This document shows positions 12,436-22,020 of a stretch of 64,000 bases of DNA, in pieces. The stretch spans positions 3,247,001 to 3,311,000 of the forward strand of contig WPIO01000002.1 in the NCBI GenBank assembly GCA_009760855.2. The letters run 5' to 3'. The stretch is from Cristatella mucedo. Lineage: Eukaryota; Bryozoa; Phylactolaemata; Cristatellidae. Within the stretch, counting starts at the first letter, position 1. Each line of letters starts with the position of its first letter. The notes beneath the pieces were generated by a model that saw only the letters and a list, made by a program, of their open reading frames with translations, searched no databases and was not told the DNA's origin. Both the position numbers and the translations under genes were made by a program.

Positions 12436-15400
12436 CTCCCATTCACTTTTACCATTTTTTCTTTCTCCCTTCTTTCTCTCTCCGCCTCTTTATCAAGCTC
12501 TCGCTCTCTATCTGTCCGTCTGTTTATCACTATGTCCTGTCTGTCCGTCTGTCTGTCTGTCTCTGTCCATCTATCCATCTATCTCTCTATCTATCTATCT
12601 ATCGATCTATCTATCTGAACACTGCTCTTTTTGTAACTCTGTATCCTCATGCGAGCTTGACCTCTACGATTGGCTAATGTGGCTCAATGAATTCGCCGTA
12701 AGATGTCGTTAAACTTTTGATGACGTCCTAATTGTAGTCGGCTGCGTTGATCGCCGCCCGCATAGATTTAGTGGACGCGTCTAGCCACGAAATGATTTTA
12801 GACCTACTGATTGTGGAAAGTTGCCGACGGCTAATTGATCAAACCAGGAACGACTTCTGGCGTACTAGTAATGGTGGCTCAGAGCCTACTTAAACCCTGT
12901 AACCTCGTAGCATTGACGAAGCTTGAAGTAGTCAGAGGCTATCGGTGGCTGCGTGACTTGGCTCCGTTGTGCGACCAAGTTCCTGTTGTGGGGCAACGAG
13001 GCAACGAGCGGCTTGCGTGACATTTCCCTTACGACACGTACCTCAGCCAGCAGAATATTACCAGAGTAGCGAGCAGCATGAGAAGCGAAGCGCAGCTGCC
13101 GTAGAAGTAGATGTCCTTTACTACGGTGGCCTGCATCACTCGCCACGTCTCAATTTCGGCGGCCTACAAGCGACCGCTGCAAGGAGTACGGAGGCGCCGT
13201 AAGGAGCCACGTGCTGAGCCCCCACGGACTGCCCCGCGACAGCGGAGCCGCTGCGGCTGTGGGGGCTTGCAGAAGGGGGCCGCTTCGTGCCGGCGTGGCC
13301 GAAGTGCTCGCGCCACTTGCAGAGCGAGAGTGCAAGGTCAGGTCGCCCGAATCGGCTCGGGGATCCATGCCGGCCGCAGCCCGGCTAGAGCCGTCGGTAC
13401 GGCTGGGGGGGGGGGGAACCAGGCGGTTGTCTGCTTAAAACAATGTCGCGAGAGCACCTTTAGCTTGCTTTCCGAAAACTGGTCGCCAAGCTCGGAGCTC
13501 GTTTATCGCACTGTTAATTCCCTAGAGTCTGAGAAAAAATTGCCGCATCCGGCTTGTGCCGCGATAATAGCCGATCGCCGCTGCGAAAAAAGTAGCCCAA
13601 ACCGCACGGTGCCGAGCTTAATGAATCAAGCTGACCTGTCAAGATAGCCTTATAAGCTGAGTGGACGCCATTAAATTGGAGGCCCACTGAGCCTCCCAGT
13701 AACTCTTTAACTGAGCCGTCCCTAACTCTTTAACTGTGCCTCCATGTAGCTCTTTCGAAGGACAATGCCCGATTCGTCCCAGATTTAAAATGCACCTCAG
13801 AAGATGCACAGGTGCTTGCTTCGTTTGCTGCTGGCGGCTGTGCTAGCTGACAGACAGAGATGCTTCTGGACTGGTGATAAAAACGCTTGACAACCCAGTC
13901 TTTCCCAGCGTAGCCGTCGTATGTGCTGACTTCAAGGCGTGACAGCCGATCGTAGCGGCCGAAGCGCAAATTTTCAGCTTTGGTGCGCGAGAATCTGCGG
14001 GAATCTCGTAAACACAAAACACGCTGAGGCTAAGAAAGAGGGACGAGCGAGTGCGATCGGATAGAGCTCGCCGATGGCGCGTCTGTTTCCACCATTGCGA
14101 GCAGCTATTTAGACAGCGAGGTCTGGTTTCGGGGCCAAAGTTGGACCACCGGTAGAGAGCCAACGGTCACTAACGGTCGGGTTGTTCGAATTAAATCGGC
14201 GTCCTGGAGTTGAGAATGCCAAAAACACTATCCCGCTGTCATTCAAACTCGGCTAGCAGACGGAGCGCCGCGACCCCCACCTGCCGATGTAACTGGAGCT
14301 ATGCGGCTGCTGCCTCGGTAACCCGACCCACCCGAGCGACCACGAGCAAGGAAAAATACTGCGCTCGCTCTCTCGCTCGCCCCGGATCCCACCCTTTACG
14401 CGGGACGCGGTTACTTCTCTGAGCGACCCGCGAACTCATTGTCCCGTTCTGCTGTAACGCCTCGTGCATTGCGACGTCTTCTGAAGCCTGCTGCCTGCAG
14501 CGTGAGACGATATCGGACTTTCGGTAGATTCAAAAGCCCCAGAGCGGGTAACTGGTCCAGCCGCACTTTCGGCTTCGTTCGGGTGAGAGAAGCGTGGTGG
14601 TCTTGGGGCGGCAAGGTCCTCAAGTCGTCGTCAATTCCACGGCTAGACTCTCCCACACCACACCGCAGAGAGAGAGAGAGAGAGGGAGAGAGAGGGAGAG
14701 AGAGAGAGAGACAGGGGGAGAGTGGGAGAGAGAGAGAGAGAGAGAGAAGAGAGAGAGAGGGAGAGAGAGGGAGAGAGAGAGAGAGAGAGAGGGAGAGAGG
14801 GGGAGAGAGAGAGAGAGAGCGACCGGCTGTGTGCGCATCGGTGATATGCCCGGTTCTTTCGAAGGACTTTGTCTAAGCCGCGACCCGAGCGTCGGCGCGA
14901 GGTGTTGAGCGTCCGTGACCCCTGAGCCCATTCGGCCACTAATCGAAGCCGCCTTGCGTTGCGCTTCCCTGAAAGCAGCAGTAAGCAGCATTTGCTGGAA
15001 GCAGTCGCCAGTGGTGCTCAGACCGGCAATGGAAAAGCTTTTGGAGGAGTAAGGCTCGCTCGCTCGGCAGGCGCGCCTGGCCCTTGAGCCTGGGGTGACA
15101 ACTCATCAGTATGGCTGCCCGCCTAACGTCACCCCACGAAGCGCAGCTGAAGCTGACGCGGCTGCGGCTGACCGACTTATCGACTGGCTGCTGTAGCGAG
15201 TGAAGGCAACGATGCACGTCACTTCTAAGCAGGTCTACCGGAAGCGGGAGTGCACAAGCAGCAATCGGCTGCGCTAGGCTGCGAGTTTCGGAGAGGCTTC
15301 TCTGACAGCTTCGAAGGCTCTTCGACGGAAATCACCTCAGTGCTGAAGTCGGCCGTTGCGTTAGCAAAGTAGGATCGGTTCAGCTCGAGCAGGTAGGCGG

Positions 15401-17224
15401 ACGAAATGCAGGGCGAATAGTCTGAGCTATCCCACGATCCGTCGGAACCGCATCGCCTGGTGGCGTCGAGATCTGGAAAAAAGGATGTAGCGACGCGCTT
15501 GCGTTCGCACGCGACACGAGCACACAAACGCTCGCCCTACGCCGACCGCTCGCACACGGAAGGCTGGTAGACTCGCCCAACGCTGGCGCCGGCGGCGTCG
15601 GCATGCTACTACGCAGGGGGCGGCGGTGGAGGCGGCGCCGGCGTGCTCCGCGGAGGCGACATACCGGGTTCAAAGCCAGTTTCGTTGGGGCAGCTGTGTC
15701 GTGCCGTCGAGCTCCGCTGAGCAGCTGGCCAGCAGGAAACGTTATCCCAGTGCGGCTCGCAGGCGTCGCCTGCGAGCAGAAAGCAAGACGTCAGGCGATC
15801 CACTCGCTCGCGCCGCCGCTCGCTCCGAGCCGCGTCGACGAACGACGTTAGCAGACTGGGAGCCGTTGGCGCCGCCGTCGTCGGCACGCTCACCGCGTTT
15901 CTAATTTCACCAGCCACTTTCGTCGATGAAGCTAGCATTACGGCGGCGGCGTGCCGCCTGCAGCCTGGAGCTGGGGTGGGGGAAAGAGCCCTCCGCAGGG
16001 ATCTAGGGGCGCGCGGCATCGGAGCGCGCTAGTCTCGACAGCTCTAGGTGCTCCACTCTGGCACGTGCCAGAGCTAGTCTGCAGCAACGCTCCGGTCTGC
16101 AGCAAATAATCTGCCTGCTAATGGACAGGGTGCATGCCGGGATAACTTGTATTTTTTGTACGGCGATTAAAGCCGAGGCAGACGGCAGCGGCAGAGGTGG
16201 CGGCACGATAGTAATGCGCTATCCGCACCGTGCTTACTGAAGTAAAAAACTACCGACGACGATGCTGAGATGGCAGTTGTCCGCCGACAGACGAGCTCGC
16301 CCAGACGAAGCGATTCTCTTTGTGGTCTCCACGCCGGCAGCCAGCTATCGTATCTAGTTTACACGAGTTCGCTAAGGCGCTCTGGCTAGGGAGCGCTTCT
16401 GTCTTCTCATTTTCTAATTCGGGTCGCGGAAAGAATTCTGCCTGTGAGTGAGTGCGTGCTGGAATACGTTTCTGCAGAGAAGCAGTTACGCTTACAGCGG
16501 ATCCGAGCGTCCCAAGAAGCCGACCCGATGCCGCGTCGCGTGCCGCTGCTGCCGTGCCCGGCCTTTTCGCAGAGCCCGCGGCCGCCGCTGCGAGCATCAC
16601 ACCGCCGCCTAGCGAGCTCATGCTGAGCGAGCGCTGGGCGGCGGAGCGACGACGACTGTGCGTCTGTCTGCGAACGCTATTTTTCTTTTTTCTACGAACG
16701 CTTCGGCCAAGCCCCTTATTCGCGAACGGAGCTAGGATCATGCAAGCCATTTCAAATGTTTACCCTCAAGCCAGCGGACGGATGACGTTTCTAAAATTGA
16801 ATCGCCGCTTCGCGGTTTCGCGCGCCGAATGGGACGCTCGTCATTCCGACCGGCCGCTTTCGGAGCGAGCGTGCCAGCGGCGAGCGCGGCTTCAATAATA
16901 CAGCAGACTAGTTCGGGTCGGCCGCTTCGCATTTATGTGCAGCGACGACATATTCAGCTGCAGCCGCCTTCGACTCGCCGATATCGATTCGCCTGCTGCC
17001 GGACTCGGGCTCACAGCAGCGAGCCCACTTCGAACTCGCGGCCTGGGAGGCGAAGCGCGAGCCAACCGAGTCAAGGCCCAGTAGCGGCGAGCCAGTCGAC
17101 GCAGCGACGGACGCCGGCGCTAAAGGCGCGCACGGGCCGCCGGAGCCGCGTCTCGCTAGCGCCGAATCGCGACGCTTTTCGCGGGCTGCCGGAGAGGCAG
17201 GCGCGAGCATTGCTCGCCGATCTC

Positions 17225-17280
<56 letters not shown>

Positions 17281-19516
17281 TGATCTCATTCGGCGCAGCC
17301 GCTCGCTCAAGCGGCCGGCCGGGCCCGCGCGTCGTCGGTCGGCGCTCAAATATCGACTGCGTCGGAGCGGCAGAGCGCTTATCTAGGCTGCTCTTCGCCG
17401 CAATAGCGCGCCTCCAATTAAAGACGGCTCGCTGTCGGCCCCTCGAGTGTGCATACAGCTCAATAGAGCGAGCGACCTTCGCGTAACCGTTCGGCCGTTC
17501 AGCCGGCCCGTCGGTTCGGCGACTGCGGTTCAGCCCGCGAGCGCGCCCGAGACGGCCGGCCGGCCGGCTGGCTGGCCCGGCGGTTTCAGGACCTGCACGC
17601 GCGCGCCGTTGCGGCGAGCGCTCGCGCAGGGCAGCAACAAGGACCGACGCCCCACCCGCCGGACACGCCTCGGCCGCCTAGCCCCCAATGGGCCATGCAC
17701 CGCCCGGCCTCCGCCCCCCTCGCTAGACCGCCCCCCCCCCGCGGCCGCACGAGAGTGAGCGACCTTTGGCTGGCCTTTCCGTTTTATAGCCGCGTGCCGC
17801 GCCGCCCGCTCACGTGCCAGATGAGCGTTTCGTTTGGGGACGAAGCGCCGGCCGAGCAGCGCGCCTGCCTCCGCGTGCGTCACGCTGCGCTTCTGCCGGT
17901 GGCCGGGCGACTGAGCTCGGACCCATCGGAGAGCCGTCGGAGAGCGAGCGAAGGCGACGTCGACGGTCGCCGCTGCCGTCGCTCGACGCCGTCGACGGAC
18001 TGCGGTCCGCTAAGCAGCGACGGCCGTCGGCGGCGTCTGCAGGCGCCGTGCCGCCCAACGACGCGTCGCCCCTGTGTAGGCGTGAGCGAGACAGCGGCCG
18101 GCAGCCCCCCCCCCCCCCCCCCCCGCTGTTCGCGTCAGCGCGGTCGTCGCTTGGCGGCGTCGGAGCTGGCTGGCCGCAGAGCGTGCGAACCCTGAGCGCG
18201 CCAGTCGCAGTCGCTACCGCGTGGCGAAATCATGCGAAGCCACTCGCGCCGGCGCTGGCCGCTGGCTAAACTTCCTCCCTCGAGCGGGGTCGATGACCTG
18301 GCGTGCTCGCGCAGCAAATCCGCATTCATCTGCTACCAATAGCTTCGAACGGTGCGAGGCCGTGTACTTTAGGAGTTCCGTGGCAATGGGTATGCTAGTC
18401 CTGAATGCATCTCAATTGGAATCGTTGAGTGGACGCAGGTGATACGCGTCCGTGTGCATGCATGTACGTAAGCGGGTAGGCACATAAAAAAATCTGCCTT
18501 GATGCAGGCAGCCGCCTCCAGCGATCGCCGGAATGCGACATCCCAATTTAAATCTCAAATTTTGGTCGCTCAAAGAAAGTAGACGCGCGACATGAATAGC
18601 TCGCCCTTCCCTCTCTGCCTGCCTCTGCCTGTCCCCTCTCTTTCTGTTTCTGTCTTTCTCCCATCTCTACCTGTCTCTACCTCTATCTGTCTCTGTCTCC
18701 GTTCCCTCTCTGTCTCTGTCTCTCTTCCCCTTTTTGCACGTCTCTGTCTCTCTTTCCTCTCTGTCAGACTCCTCTCTGTCTCCTCTCTACTCCTTCTCTG
18801 TGTTTCTTCGTCTCTCCCCTCTCCTCTCTCACAAGCTTTCTATAACGCAAGTTCTACGTCTCTCTCTCCCCCTCTTCCTCTTTCTCTCTCCCTCTCTTCC
18901 TCTTTCTCTCTCCCTCTCCCTCTCTCATTAGGTCCTTTTTTCATTTTTCGTCTCCCCATTCTCCAGTCTGCCTCCACCCTTTGTTTCTTCTGTTCCTCCT
19001 TTTTCCTTCGTAGCGGTGCACGCTCTGCAGAGTTATGCAAAGCGCCGCCGCTTTCCCCGTCGCTGAGCGATCGACAGAGGCGCGCCCACCGCTAGGCACT
19101 CGTTTCCGTTACAGCTCCGCGCAGTCTCCAACCGACTCAGCGTCCCACACCCCTCGCGCACCTACTCTCGTCCGTGCGCGAGAGCTTGCGACTCGCTGAC
19201 TGAACGAGCTTCGCCTAGCGTCTGCTCGAGAGCGAGTGAGAATGAGGCGCTCACATGGGCCGCGCCGCGAGAGCGAGTGACGCGAGCGAGAGCGAGGCGC
19301 TTGCTTACCTAGGGCGCGGAGCGGCGGGTGCGCCGTCCACTGCTCCTCGAAGCAGACCCGCTGCGGCTCGGCGGCCCGGCAGTACAAGGACAGGAAGTCG
19401 TTCGAGAGCGTGGCGTTGGTCAAGTCGAGCAGCTTCCGTCCAATGCCCGCAAGAGCCGACGCGTTCGCGCAGTCACGCGCGCCGTACTCGGTCGCGGTCG
19501 CGTCCGTGTCGGGCAT
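5671..19516 (-). CDS. Class B1 neuropeptide GPCR, PDF-receptor-like, 11 coding exons
   Basis: A secretin-family receptor for a peptide hormone, expected at the plasma membrane and probably Gs/cAMP coupled. Exons run 19516-19309, 15769-15665, 15472-15336, 13163-13042, 11946-11814, 9744-9588, 9473-9340, 7639-7554, 6541-6400, 6192-6151 and 5895-5671. All ten junctions are GT-AG, phases agree, and the join gives 496 codons. Residues 55-126 carry the hormone-receptor domain with Cys55, 73, 82, 96, 112 and 126 and the WDNVSCWP motif; TM1 to TM7 span about 165-420. The class B core residues His201, Glu260, Thr367 and Tyr416 are present. Also visible are the ECL1-TM3/ECL2 disulphide pair Cys239-Cys310, GWGMP in TM4 and FFNGEV after TM7. 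VLLPLLSITN in TM6 and AVAVF after TM3 resemble invertebrate PDF receptors more than CRF or VIP receptors; a calcitonin/DH31-type receptor is the alternative. No signal peptide is seen, so an upstream exon may be missing. Class is near certain, subfamily moderately so. Confidence 0.88.
6151..6192 (-). CDS. GPCR exon 10: 42 bp micro-exon, end of TM7
   Basis: It encodes residues 409-422, GMLVATLYCFFNGE, the conserved TM7-helix 8 junction with Tyr416. It is flanked by CTTTTGCAG and GTGAGT. Small exons of 42 nt at this position are typical of class B1 genes. Confidence 0.9.
6400..6541 (-). CDS. GPCR exon 9: TM6, ECL3 and TM7 start
   Basis: It encodes residues 362-408. KAMKATGVLLPLLSITN is the class B1 TM6 signature with Thr367 of the core network; the usual PLLG is PLLS here. 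The GTTAGT donor is less usual but falls at the conserved TM7 intron position before the QG pair. Confidence 0.92.
7010..7165 (+). mobile_element. SINE-I copy inside a GPCR intron
   Basis: It has the B box GGTTCGATTCC, then the SINE-I body (CAAGCGGTG...GGCTCTTCTGTCGCTATA). It lies in the 1.0 kb intron between exons 8 and 9, opposite to the gene, and is the only interspersed repeat I recognise inside the gene. Confidence 0.75.
7554..7639 (-). CDS. GPCR exon 8: end of TM5 and ICL3
   Basis: It encodes residues 333-360. ANLFFLINIMKVLIRKL matches the conserved TM5 end and the KL pair at the G-protein-contacting loop. It ends HRQI plus AG of a split Arg at a GTATTT donor. The acceptor is AATATTTTTAG. 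Confidence 0.88.
7640..9339 (-). other. GPCR intron between exons 7 and 8
   Basis: This 1.7 kb intron has GTAAGC and TTTTTAG ends. It contains no recognisable coding motif or repeat apart from a short poly-G run near 7799. Confidence 0.6.
9340..9473 (-). CDS. GPCR exon 7: TM4, ECL2 and start of TM5
   Basis: It encodes residues 289-332. It continues GWGMP, then has the ECL2 motif TCWRHYSASDYHWII with the disulphide Cys310-Trp311 and Trp321. The GTAAGC donor falls inside TM5 after MAVV, and exon 8 continues the same helix with ANLFFLINI. Confidence 0.92.
9588..9744 (-). CDS. GPCR exon 6: TM3, ICL2 and start of TM4
   Basis: It encodes residues 236-287. Cys239 is the TM3 disulphide cysteine, NVFWTFVEGLY carries Glu260 of the core network, and IAVAVF follows TM3. 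The exon ends at the IGW of TM4 with a GTGAGT donor and phase 1 Gly. The next intron is only 114 bp, the shortest in the gene. Confidence 0.92.
9745..11813 (-). other. GPCR intron between exons 5 and 6
   Basis: This 2.1 kb intron has GTATTG and ATCTAG ends. It contains an imperfect tandem of a roughly 30 bp unit at 10269-10327 (GCTCCCGTGAACTCGTACT twice) and a short CA tract at 10363-10376. No coding motif was recognised. Confidence 0.6.
11814..11946 (-). CDS. GPCR exon 5: ICL1 and TM2
   Basis: It encodes residues 192-235, starting SLRCARVHIHKNL, which is diagnostic of class B1 receptors (RSLRC...IHKNL). His201 is the TM2 member of the His-Glu-Thr-Tyr core network. The acceptor is TTTCAG and the donor GTATTG. 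The exon ends in phase 0 in extracellular loop 1. Confidence 0.9.
12355..12433. repeat. (TC)n microsatellite in a GPCR intron
   Basis: A pure TC tract is followed to about 12615 by CTGT- and CTAT-rich low complexity DNA. It lies in the intron between exons 4 and 5. The Leu-Ser ORF over it is spurious. Confidence 0.97.
13042..13163 (-). CDS. GPCR exon 4: stalk and TM1
   Basis: It encodes residues 151-190: a short stalk and then a hydrophobic segment, SCASLLMLLATLVIFCWL, taken as TM1. It ends phase 2 (AG) at a GTACGT donor, so Arg191 of the conserved first intracellular loop RSLRC is split across the intron as in other class B1 genes. Confidence 0.85.
13164..15335 (-). other. GPCR intron between exons 3 and 4
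   Basis: This 2.2 kb intron has GTGATT and TTGTAG ends. Besides the GA-rich tract at 14665-14819 and a poly-G run near 13405, nothing was recognised. Confidence 0.6.
14665..14819. repeat. (GA)n-rich microsatellite
   Basis: This imperfect GA tract with GGGA interruptions lies in the intron between exons 3 and 4 of the GPCR gene. Confidence 0.97.
15336..15472 (-). CDS. GPCR exon 3: hormone-receptor domain, second half
   Basis: It encodes residues 106-150, including RRCGSDGSWDSSDYSPC, the classic end of the hormone-receptor domain (Cys112, Gly116-x-Trp118, Tyr123, Cys126). Two N-glycosylation sites (NRS, NAT) follow in the stalk. The acceptor is TTTTTTCCAG and the donor GTGATT. The split Asp codon joins exon 2 correctly. 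Confidence 0.9.
15665..15769 (-). CDS. GPCR exon 2: hormone-receptor domain, first half
   Basis: It encodes residues 71-104 with Cys73, the invariant Trp77-Asp78, Cys82-Trp83-Pro84 and Cys96-Pro97. The acceptor follows a pyrimidine-rich tract ending CTCGCAG and the donor is GTATGT. The Gly that usually follows the CWP segment is replaced by a polar stretch, which makes the loop unusual for the family. Confidence 0.88.
17226..17280. repeat. (GGC)n trinucleotide tract
   Basis: An uninterrupted run of about 18 GGC units lies in the first GPCR intron. The poly-Ala frames it makes on both strands are not supported as protein. Confidence 0.97.
18105..18124. repeat. Poly-C run, 20 bp
   Basis: This is a 20 bp homopolymer. 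Shorter C or G runs occur near 2436, 7799, 13405, 17732 and 43178. Confidence 0.9.
18600..18930. repeat. CT-rich low-complexity tract
   Basis: This pyrimidine-rich imperfect repeat with CTCTGTCT units lies in the first GPCR intron. The Ser/Leu/Pro ORF over it is compositional. Confidence 0.85.
19309..19516 (-). CDS. GPCR exon 1: N-terminal ectodomain, putative start
   Basis: It encodes residues 1-69 from the ATG at 19516 and ends phase 1 at a GTAAGC donor. The sequence has Cys16, Cys46 and Cys55 and two N-glycosylation sites (NAS, NAT). There is an in-frame stop upstream and no other ATG between it and 19516. However, the N-terminus (MPDTDATATEYG) is polar and not a signal peptide, so the true start may lie in an upstream exon spliced to a site just before this ATG. 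Confidence 0.7.
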
Positions 19517-19599
19517 CCTCCGTCGCCGGCTCAGTGCACGCAACTGGCTGCCGTCGGAAGTCGTGCGCACGCTAGAGGACACGCGCGATGAGACGGACG

Positions 19600-21130
19600 A
19601 GAAGGCGCACGCGCAGACTCACGGCTTCCGGCGCTGCCTATGCGGTGGCCGCCGCTACTCTAAAGGCAGTTAACCGCGGCCTGCGAGACTTCTCGCTGCT
19701 GTTCCTAATGCTCCGGCTGCGGAATCCGATCCGAGTCCGAGAAGTGAAACCTATTAGAGCCGACTTGCTCAATTTCAAGAGCGCGTGGGCCGATGCTGTG
19801 CGGCGACGACGGCGACAGTGGTGGTGACGGCGACCTAGGCCTAGCTGAGCGCCCGGCGTACTAATGTCGCCACGAGCGGGTCGCGGCAGCTTTATGAGAG
19901 ACGAGCCGCAACCAATAGGATACCGACTCCTCACGTACACTGGCACCAATGGACAGCCGCCCCGGCTCGCGCCGGAGCGGCCGCGCCGTCTCGGGTCAGC
20001 GAGCGGTACGAACGAGCGGCGCGCTGCCGCGGTGCTGCCGAAATTAGCCGGCGTGCCCCGATCCGCCTGCCGAATAAGGAATTTCGCGGGACGCGTTTGG
20101 CGCGAGCCCGGCAGTGCACCGCACGGTGCCGCGCGCTGTCGCGCTCCTCGCCCCTGGGAACTCTCCAGCGCCCAGTCCCAGCCTCACCGCCGCCGGCCTC
20201 GGCCGAGTGACCTGCCGCCTTCGCCGACTGCGGCGGCCCCTTTCCTTCATTGTCCTTTGATGTTTCGTCGGCTGGCTCCGGTCACCCGGGCGCCTAGGCT
20301 CATCCCTCCCCCCCGCGACCGGTGGGAGCGCACTCGGGCGAGACAGCTGCAGGCAGCGTGTCGGAGCGTCGGTGCCCGACGGCGCCCGGTGGGAACCGCG
20401 CTAGCAGCTTCGTATCGGGCGTCGGCTTGCTGCAACCATAAGCGCAAGCGTTGGAAGGCCGATTGGTGACCTCAGCCGCAGGCTATTGGGGAGTAGCATA
20501 CAGCAAAACAGGCTTTGGCGCTAGGAGCGCCGGCACACAGCGGTTGACATTTCGTCGGCATTTGGGTGGCTACTTGCTCGAAGGCGCGAAGCGGTTTCTA
20601 CAACGATTGGATCGCTCCGCACCTCGGGAGCGAAGGCAGCTGCGCTGTCGCTGGACGTCGAGCGCGAGCGACGCGCGAGCCTTGCTCGCTCGCTTGCAGA
20701 TTCACCGCGGGCCCGCCGGAGAGCGGCGGCGGCGCGTGGCCGCGCCGCCGCCGCCCGATTTCGGCGGCGGCGCGCTCTATTTGCGCACCTCTCGTCCTTA
20801 GCCGAGCCAGGTCAGCCGAAGCAGTGCCTCCAAAACCGCTCTCCGCGGCGAGTCGCTCCGCGGAAACTCGCACAGCGCACGCTGAGCGAGTTTCCGCGAG
20901 AGCGGCGAGCCGGTGCCCGCAAGCATGTGCATGCGCGCAGCCGCACGACGGCGCACGTGCGTACGGGTATCCTCCACTCGGAGCCAGCGATTGGGGGCCA
21001 GCGACTCAGGGTAAAGTGGCGGTGGAAGACGCTGAAGAAGCGCGAGATGCAATAAGGAACACTGCTCGTGGCAGTCAACGAGAGAGGCGGGTGAAATCGA
21101 CGCGGCAACTTTGCTACGGCAAATAGCGAG
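19600..21130 (-). promoter_or_regulatory. CpG-rich 5' region of the GPCR gene
   Basis: This very GC- and CpG-rich stretch lies immediately 5' of exon 1 on the minus strand. It is the plausible place for the promoter, 5' UTR or a missed first exon. I saw no convincing TATA box or start. Position and composition are observed; the function is inferred. Confidence 0.3.
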
Positions 21131-21892
21131 TCGGGGCGGGAGCAGGATCGATCGGCGCCGATCGTGGCCTCGCTTGGCGTCGCGGCCTCGCTTGGCGTCG
21201 CTCGGTCTTTAAGCATAGACCCCGAGCAGCACCGCATTGCATCGAGTTCGCTGGCAAAAATGTACGGGCCTGTCCGTATAGCTTGCACTTCATCTATTTA
21301 TTTCCGAGCTGTCTTTCTGCAGGAATGCGTGCTCTGGTCACTGCGGCACCGTAACTTTAAACAGCCCTCCCATTTTCGCAGTCGCTGTTTCGTGAGTTCC
21401 ATCAGCGTAGCTGATTGCAAATGAGGAGAGATGTGCGCAGCTCATAGCTTCACAGCCAGGAGTTGGCTGCTTAGTTGCTGCAATTTTTTTTATTTGAATG
21501 CAGGTGCTAATTAGCGAAATGCGCCGGAAATTGTTAACTCTAGAAACGGAAATTGGGTTCGTCTGCTGCAGGCTCGCATTGAGCGGCTACGCTGCGTAGC
21601 TAGTATATGGCAGAATGAGAGGATCAAACGGATTCTTGTGGAAAAATAGCAAGTCACTCTACTAGACTCGGCATGGGGCGCGGATGAAATAAGTAGCGGC
21701 ACAGCGAGCGGACTCGCGCCGTCTGTTGTTCCGCACAGCCATTAACGGCGTGTGTAGAGGTAAGCGTTCGCACTCCCGCTCCAGCCCGTGGCACAGCTGA
21801 GCTGGAATGGACACGTGAGAACAATGGTGAGGAGCGCGGTCGTATCTATCGAACACAGGTCCGCACAAGACGGTTATGATAAGGATGCAAGA

Positions 21893-22020
21893 CCTGATTT
21901 GGCTCAGGGGCAAGGTGCTCGCCTTTAACGACTAAGGTCGAGAGCTCGAGCTCTGCGGCATCTGTAAAGCATCCGTATAGAGATTAAGTTCTCTTAGGGG
22001 ACGACGCAGATGAATTAAAT
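21893..22020 (+). mobile_element. SINE-II copy with LINE-like tail
   Basis: It has a tRNA-like head (GGCTCAGGGGCAAGGTGCTC ... GAGCTCTGCGGCA), joined directly to TCTGTAAAGC...TAGAGATTAAGTTCTCT, which resembles the LINE-A 3' UTR. The B box is degenerate. It ends in T/A-rich sequence. Confidence 0.65.

Larger units (their letters stand above)
15770..19308 (-). other. First long intron of the GPCR gene
   Basis: This 3.5 kb GC-rich intron has GTAAGC and CAG ends. It holds a (GGC)n tract, poly-C runs and long open frames rich in Arg, Ala and Pro. Those frames are compositional; I recognise no coding motif on either strand. Confidence 0.6.

Noticed and set aside
12339-12677. Leu-Ser repeat ORF; similar Arg-Glu or Ser-Leu ORFs at 14439-14991, 18592-19095, 23025-23441 and 44583-45128
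   Set aside because: These are dinucleotide-repeat or CT-rich low-complexity translations with no other protein signal.
16829-17386. 185-codon plus-strand ORF with a poly-Ala run, and others at 17447-18269 and 19864-21126
   Set aside because: Arg/Ala/Pro-rich frames open on several strands at once are expected in DNA this GC-rich; no family motif was found.
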